From an uncultured Muribaculaceae bacterium (GTDB lineage Bacteria > Bacteroidota > Bacteroidia > Bacteroidales > Muribaculaceae), in contig CAJUMR010000026.1 of assembly GCA_910587475.1 (NCBI GenBank), forward strand, positions 1-34,879: 34,879 bases of DNA, read 5' to 3'. The notes beneath the pieces are model-generated. The model worked only from the letters and a program-made list of their open reading frames with translations. It was not told the DNA's origin and made no database searches. Position numbers and translations under genes: made by a program. The first letter of the stretch is position 1; every line of letters begins with the position of its first letter. Positions 8,356 to 17,544 of this stretch are shown piece by piece.

Positions 8356-9702
8356 ATGAGATTATCAGTTCTGAAATCAAAATTCGGCTGGCTTGCAGCC
8401 AGTCTTGTGTTAGGTCTGTCGTCATGCTCTGACAGCGATCCCTATGATCCGTCGCAAGACGCTCCCGAACCTCCTCTGCCCGATCACACCCCGGCGGAAG
8501 TTCAGCTCAAGCCTAAGGCCATGTGGATCGACACGGAAGCCAATTACTATAAGCTGTCGAAAAAAGCCAATATCGACGCCGAACTCGAAAAGGTGAAGAA
8601 GTATGGCATGAACCTCGTATATGTCGATGCGAAGTCGAGCAACGGCTATGCGCTCTACAAGAGCGATATGCTGCCTTACTGCAACACGTTCAAGAACCTG
8701 ACCGTCGAACGCGACTACGATGACTATCTCGGTTATATCGTCGATAAATGCGATGAACTCGACATTGATGTTGTCGCTTCGGTATGCGCGATGGGCTGGG
8801 GATGGCACAAAGACGGTCAGACTCAGGGTTATATCTATGACCACTGGGATCAGTGGAAGGACAAGGTTCAGGTGCGTAGCGACGAGAACAATCCCGACAT
8901 AACAATTCCGATCAGCGAAGACCCCCTCCAGGAGTTCGTGCTGCTCGACCCGATGTATCCCGAAGTGCAGGATCTTGTTGTGAAAGCTTGCGTAGAGCTT
9001 GTCACCAAATATCCCAAACTTAAAGGCATCAGTCTCGACTATCTGCGCTATAATAACAACGACGGCGGATGGTTCGGCCTTGGCGACGACAACATGAAAG
9101 GCTATGCCGAATATTGGGGCGAGCCTGTGCCCAACCATCTCGAAATGGTGACAGCCACAGGCGGTGTCGGTCCGAAATTTGCGAAGTGGATCGAATTCCG
9201 CTCGGCAATGGTGACCAACCTGCTCGCCAAGATACGCACAGCTGTCAAAGCCGTCAATCCCGACTGTGAGATCCACCTGTGGGCCTCGGCACAATGGTCG
9301 TCGCGCTATGCTGTCGGACAGAACTGGGCCAGCAAGAAATTCAAGCCGACAGGCATGGCCTACACCGACACCTACAGCCGCACCGGTTTTGCCGATCTTC
9401 TCGATGTGTTCATCACCGGAGCCTATGCGTCGAATGTCTGGAAAACCGACGATCCGACATCGGAGTGGACTGTCGAGAACTTCGTCACATCGTGGAACAA
9501 CTACATTATGGGCGATTGCAAGTGCTATGGTTCGATCGCAGCATATGCTCTGAACTCAAAGCAGCATTCCGATGCGACATATCTGTGTCTGCAGCATACC
9601 GACGGTTACATGACCTTCGAACTTTCTCACGTCAACAACGGAAATCTATGGACTTCGATCATAGAGGGTATCTCCCGCTATGAACGCAATTATAATCAGT
9701 AA
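8356..9702 (+). CDS. Glycosidase-like TIM-barrel lipoprotein, paralogue 3
   Basis: This 448-residue lipoprotein has a signal ending in LSSC (Cys24) and a Pro/Asp-rich linker to about residue 50. The barrel follows (MWIDTEANYYK, LVYVDAKSSNGYALYKSD, GISLDYLRYNNNDGG with Asp228, EIHLWASAQWSSR). It starts 25 bases after paralogue 2 and is by eye its closest relative in the window. The differing sorting signals (lipoprotein here, cleavable Sec signal in paralogue 2) suggest that nearly the same catalytic domain is placed in two compartments, perhaps surface and periplasm. No GH number is assigned because catalytic residues of the group are not established for these sequences. Confidence 0.8.
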   Translation: MRLSVLKSKFGWLAASLVLGLSSCSDSDPYDPSQDAPEPPLPDHTPAEVQLKPKAMWIDTEANYYKLSKKANIDAELEKVKKYGMNLVYVDAKSSNGYALYKSDMLPYCNTFKNLTVERDYDDYLGYIVDKCDELDIDVVASVCAMGWGWHKDGQTQGYIYDHWDQWKDKVQVRSDENNPDITIPISEDPLQEFVLLDPMYPEVQDLVVKACVELVTKYPKLKGISLDYLRYNNNDGGWFGLGDDNMKGYAEYWGEPVPNHLEMVTATGGVGPKFAKWIEFRSAMVTNLLAKIRTAVKAVNPDCEIHLWASAQWSSRYAVGQNWASKKFKPTGMAYTDTYSRTGFADLLDVFITGAYASNVWKTDDPTSEWTVENFVTSWNNYIMGDCKCYGSIAAYALNSKQHSDATYLCLQHTDGYMTFELSHVNNGNLWTSIIEGISRYERNYNQ

Positions 9703-9731
9703 ACGATTAAACATTTAAACATACCAATCCC

Positions 9732-11741
9732 ATGAAGAGATTATCATTTGTTCTTGGGCTTATTGCGGCATCGGGTGTAGCTTCTTTTGCAGGAAGCTAC
9801 ACTGTCGTTTCTCCCGATAAGCTTATCACAATTAAAGTGGAAACCGGCAAAACGCTGACTTGGAGTGTGATGCGTGGCGACGAAACTCTTGTCGAGCCAT
9901 CATCTATCGCTCTTGATGTCGAAGGAGCCAAAGTGCAGCCTGGAGTCAACCCCAAGGTGAAGAAAGCCTCAAAACGCACAGTCGACCAGACGCTCCACGC
10001 CGTAGTGCCGACAAAGTTCAGTGACGTCCGCGACAATTTCAATGAGCTGACCCTGAAAATGGCCGGCGATTATTCGGTGCAGTTCCGTGCTTACAACAAT
10101 GGTGCGGCTTACCGCTTCGTCACCTCGAAGCCCGGCAAGATGACAGTCAACAGCGAGACTGTCGAGCTGAATCTACCTGATGGGACTGAAACTTATTGGC
10201 CGACATATGCCATGCGTCCCAACTACATGTCATCACAGGAGTCTACCTTCAAGAAACTGCCCCTCGACTCCCTGTCGACATCCACTCCGGGCTACCTGCC
10301 GATCTACATGCAGACTCCTGCCGGCACACGCATGGTTGTCACTGAAGCCGGTGTCTATGACTATTCAAACCTTTTCCTCGAAGGCACTGAGTCCAATAAA
10401 CTCAACGGTGTGTTCCCCAAGCTGATCAAGGACAAGCGCATGAAGAAACCCGAAGAAGGCTGGGGTAGCGACCGCACTGAAGTGGTGCTCGAACTCCAAC
10501 CTTACATGGCAGTCACCGACGGATCCCGCGACCTGCCCTGGCGCGTGGTGATGGTTAGCCCCGACGACGCATCGCTGCTTGAAAACTATCTCGCATGGCA
10601 GCTTTCGGGCGAATCTGTCGTAGAGGATACATCATGGATCAAACCGGGCCGCATATCGTGGGACTGGTGGTCAAATCTTAATCTCTATGGCCCTGATGTC
10701 GACTTTGAAGCCGGTGTCAACACCCCGACTTACAAGAAATTTATCGATTTTGCTGCAAAACACGGTTTTGAATATATCCTCCTCGATGAAGGTTGGTCGG
10801 CCAGCACCCTCGACATCAAGCATTATAAGCCTGAAGTCAATGTTGAGGAACTCGTGAAATACGGTAACGAAAAAGGCGTAGGCGTTGTGCTCTGGGCTCT
10901 TTGGAACCCGCTTGCCACCGATATCGAGGGAACTCTCGACATCTATGAAAAGTGGGGTGTCAAAGGCATCAAGGTTGACTTCATGGACCGTTCAGACCAA
11001 GAGATGGTCAACTTCTACGACGCTCTTGGCAAAGCTGCCGCCGACCGTCATCTCGTCGTTGACTTTCACGGAGCTTACAAACCGTCGGGCATGCAGCGCA
11101 AATATCCCAACATCCTCACATTTGAAGGCGTGCTTGGCAATGAATATAACAAAGGCCCCGGCAATGGCTGGGAAGCTGTCGTTTCGCCCGACCACAACCT
11201 GATGTTGCCGTTTATCCGCAACCTCGCCGGCCCGATGGACTTCACTCCCGGATCTGTGCTCAACGCCACCCGCGAAGACTATGCCGGCAACTGGGGTCAC
11301 CCGATGACACTCGGCACACGCAGCCATCAGGCAGCCATGTTTGTCGTATTCGAAAGCCCGCTGCAGATGATCTGCGACTCTCCCTCCAACTATGACCGCG
11401 CTCCCGGCTATGCCGAATTCCTGTCGAAAATCCCCGTGACATGGGATGAGACAGTCGGCATCGACGCTGCTATCGGCGATTATCTCGTGATGGCCCGCCG
11501 CAACGGCGACAAGTGGTATATCGCAGCTATGGGTGACTGGACTCCCCGCGATCTTTCGGTCAAGCTCGACTTCCTCCCCGAAGGCACATGGTCGATGGAG
11601 GCTATGGCCGACGGTCGCAACGCCCATCGTCAGGCAACTGACCACACCTTGACTACCTCGACCGTAAAGACCGGCGACACTCTTGACCTGCATCTCGCTC
11701 CCGGCGGCGGATGGGTTGCGATTCTGACACCTGTAAAATGA
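9732..11741 (+). CDS. GH97 glycoside hydrolase, retaining type (alpha-galactosidase-like)
   Basis: This 669-residue exported enzyme has a Sec signal (about residues 1-20), an N-terminal beta-sandwich (to about 280), the (beta/alpha)8 barrel with WDWWSNLN and LLDEGWS, and a C-terminal beta domain. GH97 contains inverting alpha-glucosidases (SusB) and retaining alpha-galactosidases (BT1871). Here the retaining signature is visible. KVDF places Asp416 at the nucleophile position (Asp415 in BT1871). HGA (Gly447) replaces the HEA of inverting members, and Glu471 fits the acid/base. Removal of terminal alpha-galactose or a similar alpha-linked sugar is the best prediction. It is followed 13 bases later by the phosphoesterase and is part of the operon. 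Family certain; specificity from residue comparison recalled from the literature. Confidence 0.92.
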   Translation: MKRLSFVLGLIAASGVASFAGSYTVVSPDKLITIKVETGKTLTWSVMRGDETLVEPSSIALDVEGAKVQPGVNPKVKKASKRTVDQTLHAVVPTKFSDVRDNFNELTLKMAGDYSVQFRAYNNGAAYRFVTSKPGKMTVNSETVELNLPDGTETYWPTYAMRPNYMSSQESTFKKLPLDSLSTSTPGYLPIYMQTPAGTRMVVTEAGVYDYSNLFLEGTESNKLNGVFPKLIKDKRMKKPEEGWGSDRTEVVLELQPYMAVTDGSRDLPWRVVMVSPDDASLLENYLAWQLSGESVVEDTSWIKPGRISWDWWSNLNLYGPDVDFEAGVNTPTYKKFIDFAAKHGFEYILLDEGWSASTLDIKHYKPEVNVEELVKYGNEKGVGVVLWALWNPLATDIEGTLDIYEKWGVKGIKVDFMDRSDQEMVNFYDALGKAAADRHLVVDFHGAYKPSGMQRKYPNILTFEGVLGNEYNKGPGNGWEAVVSPDHNLMLPFIRNLAGPMDFTPGSVLNATREDYAGNWGHPMTLGTRSHQAAMFVVFESPLQMICDSPSNYDRAPGYAEFLSKIPVTWDETVGIDAAIGDYLVMARRNGDKWYIAAMGDWTPRDLSVKLDFLPEGTWSMEAMADGRNAHRQATDHTLTTSTVKTGDTLDLHLAPGGGWVAILTPVK

Positions 11742-11754
11742 AAATCATAAAAAA

Positions 11755-13230
11755 ATGAAGAAAAGTCTGATATTGTCAGCAGCTGTGGCGCTCATCATGT
11801 CGATGAGCGTCTCAGCCGCTCCTTTTATATCGTTGTCGGGCAAAGTGATGTCCGACGGAAAACCGGTGGCCGGAGTTCCGGTAACTGATGGCACACAGAT
11901 CGTCACCACTGACAAATCGGGCAAGTACTCGATGCAGTCGGTCGACGGCACAAAGTATGTCTACATCACTCTTCCCGATGGCTATAAAGTGCCGATGTCG
12001 GGCGGCGTTCCGGTGCTTTACGCCGACATCACCCCTGATGCCAAAGGTCGCTTCACCCATGATTTTGTGCTTGAGAAATCAGACCGCGACATGACCAAGC
12101 ACGTGCTCTTCGTGCAGGCCGATCCTCAGGTCTATTTCGATCCTAACCTCGGCGAAGTAGAGAAAGCTTCGATAGAGATGAAAAATATCATGGCTGACGA
12201 GTATCCGGGTCAGGATGCCATAGGCATCTGCGTGGGCGACATCGTCGGTCGTTTTCAGGAAGGCGACAAATATTTTCCCTGGATGATCAAGAGCATAGCG
12301 GCATGCGATTTCCCGTACTTCTATGTGTGCGGCAACCACGACATCGAAATGGATGTGCCGACCAACGAACAGGCGCGAAAGTCGTTCAACCATTATTTCG
12401 GCCCGTCGTACTATTCGTTCAACCGTGGCAAGATCCACTATGTGGTGCTGGACAATGTGTACTGGATGGGACGCTACTATGCCGGTTACTACACCCAGCA
12501 GCAGCTCGATTGGCTGAAGCAGGATCTTGCGCTCGTGCCCGAAGGATCGACTGTGATCGTTTCTCAGCACATACCGTGCTACTCGCGCCAGGCGCGCCGC
12601 AAGGAGTGGAACAAGGAGTCTTATCACAAAGTTGTCAGCAACCGACAGGCTCTTTTCGACATTCTTAAGCCCTACAACGCCCACATCATGTCGGGTCATG
12701 AGCACTATGCCGAAAATTATGTCCTCGGCGACAAATTGTTTGAGCATTGCCATGCACCGCTGTCCAATCTGTTCTGGTGTACAAACTGGGCCATGGACGG
12801 CACGCCCGGCGGTTACTATGTCTATGAGATAGACGGCGATAATCTGAACTGGTACTACAAGGTGCTCGGCCGCGACAAAGACTATCAGTTTGAGCTGTAT
12901 CCCCGCAACCGTTCGCGTCAGCATCCCGAAGCGATCGTCGCCAACATCTGGAATGTCGACTCAGGCTGGAAGATCGAATGGTTTGAAGACGGTAAGCTGA
13001 TGGGTGAAATGACACAATTCACCGGTGAGGATCCCAATCTGTGGGACGACGTTGTCGCCAACGGCAAAAACTATCCTTTCCCCTACATGGGCTGCGACAT
13101 CACCGAACATCTGTTCTATGCTGTTCCTCAGTCCGAAACTTCAGTAATCACCGTCAAGGCTACAGACAGCAATGGCAACGTCTACACCAGCACACTTGAC
13201 CAAAAAGAACAAAAGACCAATGAAAAATAA
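11755..13230 (+). CDS. Exported calcineurin-like metallophosphoesterase
   Basis: This 491-residue protein has a Sec signal (cleavage near SVSA-AP, residue 21). A carboxypeptidase-regulatory-like N-terminal beta domain of the MetallophosN type follows (residues 25-105), then the calcineurin-like core and a C-terminal beta domain (from about 375). Metal-site motifs are Asp123 in ADPQ, Asp162 in GDIVGR, GNHD at 193-196, His272 in SQHIP, and His315/His317 in SGHEH. The usual DxH opening motif reads DPQ, so one metal ligand is replaced by Gln. Such enzymes split phosphomonoesters or phosphodiesters. Between two GH97 enzymes it suggests a phosphorylated glycan substrate. Its stop overlaps the next gene by 11 bases, a sign of translational coupling. 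Confidence 0.88.
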   Translation: MKKSLILSAAVALIMSMSVSAAPFISLSGKVMSDGKPVAGVPVTDGTQIVTTDKSGKYSMQSVDGTKYVYITLPDGYKVPMSGGVPVLYADITPDAKGRFTHDFVLEKSDRDMTKHVLFVQADPQVYFDPNLGEVEKASIEMKNIMADEYPGQDAIGICVGDIVGRFQEGDKYFPWMIKSIAACDFPYFYVCGNHDIEMDVPTNEQARKSFNHYFGPSYYSFNRGKIHYVVLDNVYWMGRYYAGYYTQQQLDWLKQDLALVPEGSTVIVSQHIPCYSRQARRKEWNKESYHKVVSNRQALFDILKPYNAHIMSGHEHYAENYVLGDKLFEHCHAPLSNLFWCTNWAMDGTPGGYYVYEIDGDNLNWYYKVLGRDKDYQFELYPRNRSRQHPEAIVANIWNVDSGWKIEWFEDGKLMGEMTQFTGEDPNLWDDVVANGKNYPFPYMGCDITEHLFYAVPQSETSVITVKATDSNGNVYTSTLDQKEQKTNEK

Positions 13231-15214
13231 GATCATATTTCTGTCGGTTGCGGCTGCGGCTCTTGTGTCGTCGTGCACAGGCGGGTCTGCCGACAATGTT
13301 GTGTCGTCGCCCGACGGCAAGATAAAATTTGCTTTAGACTGTCAGCCCGGCGGACTTTTCTACAGCGTGAGTGACAACTCGACCGACATCGTTGCGCCGT
13401 CGCGTCTCGGCTTCGTGCTCGAAGGCAATGATTCCGTCGCTAATTTCGAAGTGCTCAACACTGTGCGCTCGTCGCACGACGAAACATGGGAAACCGTGTG
13501 GGGCGAGAGCCGCGAAGTGCGCGACAACTATAATCAGTTGACCGTAGAGATGCGTCAGCTCGGTGGCGACAGCCTGCTCGTCAACCTCGAAGTGAGGGTG
13601 TTTGACGATGGTTTCGGCTACCGCTATGTGTTCCCCGAACAGGGTCGTGACTCGCTTGTCATAATGGAGGAACTTACAGAGTTCAAGCTCGCTCAGCCTG
13701 CCGAGGCATGGGCCATGACCAACCACGACGTCTACTACGAAGATTACTACCGCAAAAAAAATATCGCTGATCTCGACACCGTCCACACTCCTGTGACCGT
13801 CGAATTCCCCGGCGACAAGTATCTTGCAATCCATGAGGCCAATCTTACTGACTATCCCAAGATGCAGATCATCGGCAAAGACGATGTGACGATGAAAGCA
13901 CGCCTCGTGCCCTGGTCGACCGGCGTTGCCGCATATGTGACCACTCCTTTCGCTACACCCTGGCGCACAATGATCATCGGTGACACACCGGGCGATCTCG
14001 TTACATCATATATGATGCTTAACCTCAACGATCCCTGTGCGATCGCCGACGCTTCGTTCTGCAAACCGATGAAGTATATCGGTGTGTGGTGGGAAATGCA
14101 CCTCGGCAACGGCACTTGGTACTACGGCCCCGAACACGGCGCCAACACTGCCCATGTCAAGGAGTATATCGACTTCGCTGCCGAAAATGGCATCCCCGGT
14201 GTGCTCGTTGAGGGTTGGAACATCGGTTGGGAGGGTGATTGGCCCCGTAACGATCATTTCGATTTCACGAAGCCTTACCCCGATTTCGACATCAAGGAAA
14301 TCACCGACTATGCTGCTGAAAAGGGTGTGACTCTGATCGGCCATCACGAGACAGCCGCATGGACCACCAACTATGAGAATCAGCTCGACACGGCTTATCA
14401 GTACTATGCCGATCATGGTGTTCACAATGTCAAGACCGGATATGTCAACCTGCTCATGGACGGCAAGGAAGACCACAGCAGCCAGTACGGCGTACGCCAC
14501 TATCGCAAAGTGATCGAGGCCGCAGCCCGTCATCAAGCCAATATCGACAACCACGAACCCGTGATGCCCACAGGCCTGCAGCGCGCATGGCCCAACCTGA
14601 TGACTCAGGAAGGTGTGCGCGGTCAGGAACATAACGCGTGGGACGCAGACGGCGGCAATCCTCCCGAACACACTGTGCTGATGCCGTTCACCCGTGGCCT
14701 GGCAGGTCCGATGGACTACACGTTCGGAACATTCAATTTCGACAATCCTGTCTACCCCGGCACACGTGTCCGCACAACCCTTGCCAAAGAACTTGCGCTC
14801 TACGTGATTATCTACAGCCCGATGCAGATGGCTTCTGACACTCCGGCCAATTACTCGGCTCAGCCCGCAGCGTTCCAGTTCATCAAGGATGTTCCGGTCG
14901 ACTGGGAAAAGACGCTTGTGCCCGATGCGGTGATCGGCGATTATGTTGTGACAGTCCGTCAGGACCGCAATTCGTCAGACTGGTATCTCGGTGCGGCCAC
15001 CGATGAGGATGCCCGTGAACTCGAAGTCAAGCTCGACTTCCTTGATCCGGATGCCGAATACACGGCTCAGATCTATGCCGACGCTCCCGATGCCGACTGG
15101 GAAAGCAATCCTACGGCCTACACAGTCACCGAGCAGACTGTCAAGTCGACCGACGTGCTTCCGCTCAAGCTTGCGGCAGGTGGCGGCACAGCCATACGTT
15201 TCATCAAGAAGTAA
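13220..15214 (+). CDS. GH97 glycoside hydrolase, inverting type (SusB-like)
   Basis: This is a GH97 lipoprotein of 664 residues from the ATG at 13220. An upstream in-frame ATG at 13172 would place 16 polar residues before the signal, so the internal start is preferred; it is followed directly by a lipoprotein signal ending in VSSC (Cys19). In contrast to the GH97 at 9732, it has HEP with Glu446 at the catalytic-base position of SusB and Glu470, 24 residues on, at the acid position. Gly407 (KTGYV) sits where retaining members have the Asp nucleophile. An inverting mechanism is therefore predicted, probably on alpha-glucosidic or related linkages. The gap to the GH89 gene is only 9 bases. Confidence 0.9.
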   Translation: MKNKIIFLSVAAAALVSSCTGGSADNVVSSPDGKIKFALDCQPGGLFYSVSDNSTDIVAPSRLGFVLEGNDSVANFEVLNTVRSSHDETWETVWGESREVRDNYNQLTVEMRQLGGDSLLVNLEVRVFDDGFGYRYVFPEQGRDSLVIMEELTEFKLAQPAEAWAMTNHDVYYEDYYRKKNIADLDTVHTPVTVEFPGDKYLAIHEANLTDYPKMQIIGKDDVTMKARLVPWSTGVAAYVTTPFATPWRTMIIGDTPGDLVTSYMMLNLNDPCAIADASFCKPMKYIGVWWEMHLGNGTWYYGPEHGANTAHVKEYIDFAAENGIPGVLVEGWNIGWEGDWPRNDHFDFTKPYPDFDIKEITDYAAEKGVTLIGHHETAAWTTNYENQLDTAYQYYADHGVHNVKTGYVNLLMDGKEDHSSQYGVRHYRKVIEAAARHQANIDNHEPVMPTGLQRAWPNLMTQEGVRGQEHNAWDADGGNPPEHTVLMPFTRGLAGPMDYTFGTFNFDNPVYPGTRVRTTLAKELALYVIIYSPMQMASDTPANYSAQPAAFQFIKDVPVDWEKTLVPDAVIGDYVVTVRQDRNSSDWYLGAATDEDARELEVKLDFLDPDAEYTAQIYADAPDADWESNPTAYTVTEQTVKSTDVLPLKLAAGGGTAIRFIKK

Positions 15215-15223
15215 GACCTTCTC

Positions 15224-17452
15224 ATGAAAAGATTTTTTAGAAACATCTTTCTGACAGCGGTTGCACTACTGATGGTGCAGTGCACGCCCGAAGATCCTGA
15301 TACACGGGCGGCCTCTGATCTGGCCGCCCGTATCGTTCCGGAAATTGCCGACCGTCTGGTTTTCGTCAAGGAAGAGTCGGCCGACTGTGTCGACCGTTTC
15401 ACTCTCCGCTCCGACGGCGACCGCATCTTGATCGTAGGCAACAACGCAGGCGCGATGGCTGTCGGACTGAACTATTACCTCAAGCAGTATTGCCTCACTG
15501 AGGTGTCGTGGTATGCCGACGAACCGGTCGAGTTGCCGGCCGTACTTCCGTCGGTTGACGGAGAAGTGACTGTTGAGTCACGTCTTGCCAACCGATTTTT
15601 TCTCAATTATTGCACTTCGGGCTACAGTATGCCTTTCTGGAAGTGGCGCGACTGGGAGCGTTTCATCGACTGGATGGCGCTCAACGGTGTCAACCTTCCG
15701 TTAGCCACTACCGGTCAGGAGGCTATATGGTACAATGTATGGTCTCATCTTGGCCTGTCAGACGAGGAAATCCGGTCATATTTCACCGGTCCGGCTCACC
15801 TGCCCTGGCACCGCATGTGCAATCTCGACGGATGGCAGAGCCCGCTTCCCAAAGAGTGGCTCGACGAACAAGCCGAGCTTCAGAAACGTATCGTCAGCCG
15901 CGAACGCGAACTTTCGATGCGTCCTGTGCTCCCCGGATTTGCCGGCCATGTGCCCGAAGCATTTGCAAAGCGCTATCCCGATGCAATCACCACAACGGTC
16001 AGCGAATGGGGTGGTTTCCCGGCTGAATACCGCTGCACTTACCTCAGCCCCGCCGACTCGCTGTTTGCCGTGATCCAGAAAGAATATCTGACCGAGCAGA
16101 CCCGCATCTACGGCACAGATCATATCTATGGCATCGATCCGTTCAACGAAGTCGATCCCCCGACGTGGAACCCCGACTCACTGGCCATGATGTCGCGCAA
16201 CATCTTCGAGTCGGTCACTGCTGTCGATCCTGAAGCCGTGTGGTTGCAGATGGCGTGGATCCTCTATGCCGATCCGGCTCACTGGACTCCTGTGACGGCC
16301 AAGGCATATCTGCAGGGTGTTCCGCAAGGCCGCATGATCTTGCTCGACTACTACTGCGAGCACACCGAGGAATGGAAGCTTTTCGATTCGTTCTACGGCC
16401 AGCCTTACATCTGGTGCTACCTCGGCAACTTCGGCGGTAACTCGTTCCTTGCTTCGCCGATCAACGACGTCAAGAAGCGCATCGACGATGTTTTCGCCAA
16501 CGGCGGATCAAACCTCTGCGGCATCGGCTCGACGCTCGAAGGCCTCGACCTCAACCCCTATATGTATGAATATGTGCTCGAACAGGCATGGCGCTTCCCG
16601 GCATCGACCAATATCGTCGACCGCCGAGTCGGAAGAATCGACGATAAGGCCAGAAAGGCATGGCAGCTGCTGACCGACAGTGTGTTCGTGCAGCCGTCGC
16701 TGTGCGGTCAGGGTCCGCTGACCAATTGCCGTCCGACGATCGACGGATTTGCATGGTGGACCGTCAAGCCGAACATCGACTATCCCAACACGGCGCTGCT
16801 CCACGCATGGGGCGATCTGCTTGAGGTCGATTCGTGTGGCCGCGACAGCTATGTGTTTGATTGCGTCAATCTCGGCCGTCAGGCGCTGAGCAACTATTTT
16901 ATTGCGGTGCGCGAGGACTTCAACGATGCCTATCAGCGTGGCGATCTCGATCGTCTGCGCGCAAAGGGTGCGGAGATGAAAGAGTTATTTGCCGACCTGA
17001 CAACATTGTTGCGCGGACACTCGGGCTTCTCTTTAAAGAAGTGGATCGACGATGCGCGTTCCCACGGCACTACTCCCGGGCAACAGGACTATTATGAACG
17101 CAATGCCCGCACGTTGATCACCATCTGGGGCCCATCGAAAGATCTCAACGACTATGCCAACCGTCAGTGGGCCGAGCTCAACGACAGCTACTATGCCAAG
17201 CGCTGGGAAATGTTTATCGACCGGGTGATCGCCGCAGCCGAAAACGGAAAGAAATTTGATGGAGACGAGTTCTACACAGCTTCGCGCGACTTCGAAAACG
17301 CGTGGATCGAGCCGTCGAATGAAATCGAATATTTCGAACCGCTCGATGGTATGAAGGTGGCCCGCGAGATGTATGACAAATACGCTCCGCTCATCGAAGC
17401 CCATCCGATGTCGCATGCGCCGACTTCGATACCGTCGCATCATCACTGGTAA
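15224..17452 (+). CDS. GH89 alpha-N-acetylglucosaminidase (NAGLU-like)
   Basis: This 742-residue lipoprotein has a signal ending in MVQC (Cys20). It matches GH89 over its length: an N-terminal alpha/beta domain, the barrel (FWKWRDWERFIDWMALNGVNLPLA, shown here only as WMALNGVN near residue 150), and a C-terminal helical domain. Two glutamates, Glu309 in DPFNEVDPP and Glu439 in STLEGLD, are 130 residues apart, the same spacing as human NAGLU Glu316/Glu446, and are the likely acid/base and nucleophile. GH89 releases terminal alpha-linked GlcNAc with retention, for example from gastric-type mucin O-glycans or heparan. No sulfatase or lyase is nearby, so heparan is less likely. It is the last gene of the operon. 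Confidence 0.94.
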   Translation: MKRFFRNIFLTAVALLMVQCTPEDPDTRAASDLAARIVPEIADRLVFVKEESADCVDRFTLRSDGDRILIVGNNAGAMAVGLNYYLKQYCLTEVSWYADEPVELPAVLPSVDGEVTVESRLANRFFLNYCTSGYSMPFWKWRDWERFIDWMALNGVNLPLATTGQEAIWYNVWSHLGLSDEEIRSYFTGPAHLPWHRMCNLDGWQSPLPKEWLDEQAELQKRIVSRERELSMRPVLPGFAGHVPEAFAKRYPDAITTTVSEWGGFPAEYRCTYLSPADSLFAVIQKEYLTEQTRIYGTDHIYGIDPFNEVDPPTWNPDSLAMMSRNIFESVTAVDPEAVWLQMAWILYADPAHWTPVTAKAYLQGVPQGRMILLDYYCEHTEEWKLFDSFYGQPYIWCYLGNFGGNSFLASPINDVKKRIDDVFANGGSNLCGIGSTLEGLDLNPYMYEYVLEQAWRFPASTNIVDRRVGRIDDKARKAWQLLTDSVFVQPSLCGQGPLTNCRPTIDGFAWWTVKPNIDYPNTALLHAWGDLLEVDSCGRDSYVFDCVNLGRQALSNYFIAVREDFNDAYQRGDLDRLRAKGAEMKELFADLTTLLRGHSGFSLKKWIDDARSHGTTPGQQDYYERNARTLITIWGPSKDLNDYANRQWAELNDSYYAKRWEMFIDRVIAAAENGKKFDGDEFYTASRDFENAWIEPSNEIEYFEPLDGMKVAREMYDKYAPLIEAHPMSHAPTSIPSHHHW

Positions 17453-17473
17453 TCAGTACCTTCTCATATAGAG

Positions 17474-17508
17474 CAGCCGCCCTGACTTATCGCAGTCGAG
17501 GGCGGCTG
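17474..17508. terminator. Bidirectional terminator between convergent operons
   Basis: CAGCCGCCCT (17474-17483) pairs with AGGGCGGCTG (17499-17508). It lies 21 bases after the GH89 stop and 37 bases beyond the minus-strand small ORF ending at 17545. It can therefore close both transcription units. Confidence 0.75.
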
Positions 17509-17544
17509 TTGTATTATGGAAGCTTTTTTGTTTGGCGAACCTGA

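Noticed and set aside
13172..13219. Upstream ATG for the second GH97
   Set aside because: It would put 16 polar residues before the lipoprotein signal; the ATG at 13220 gives a normal signal peptide and a short overlap with the preceding gene.
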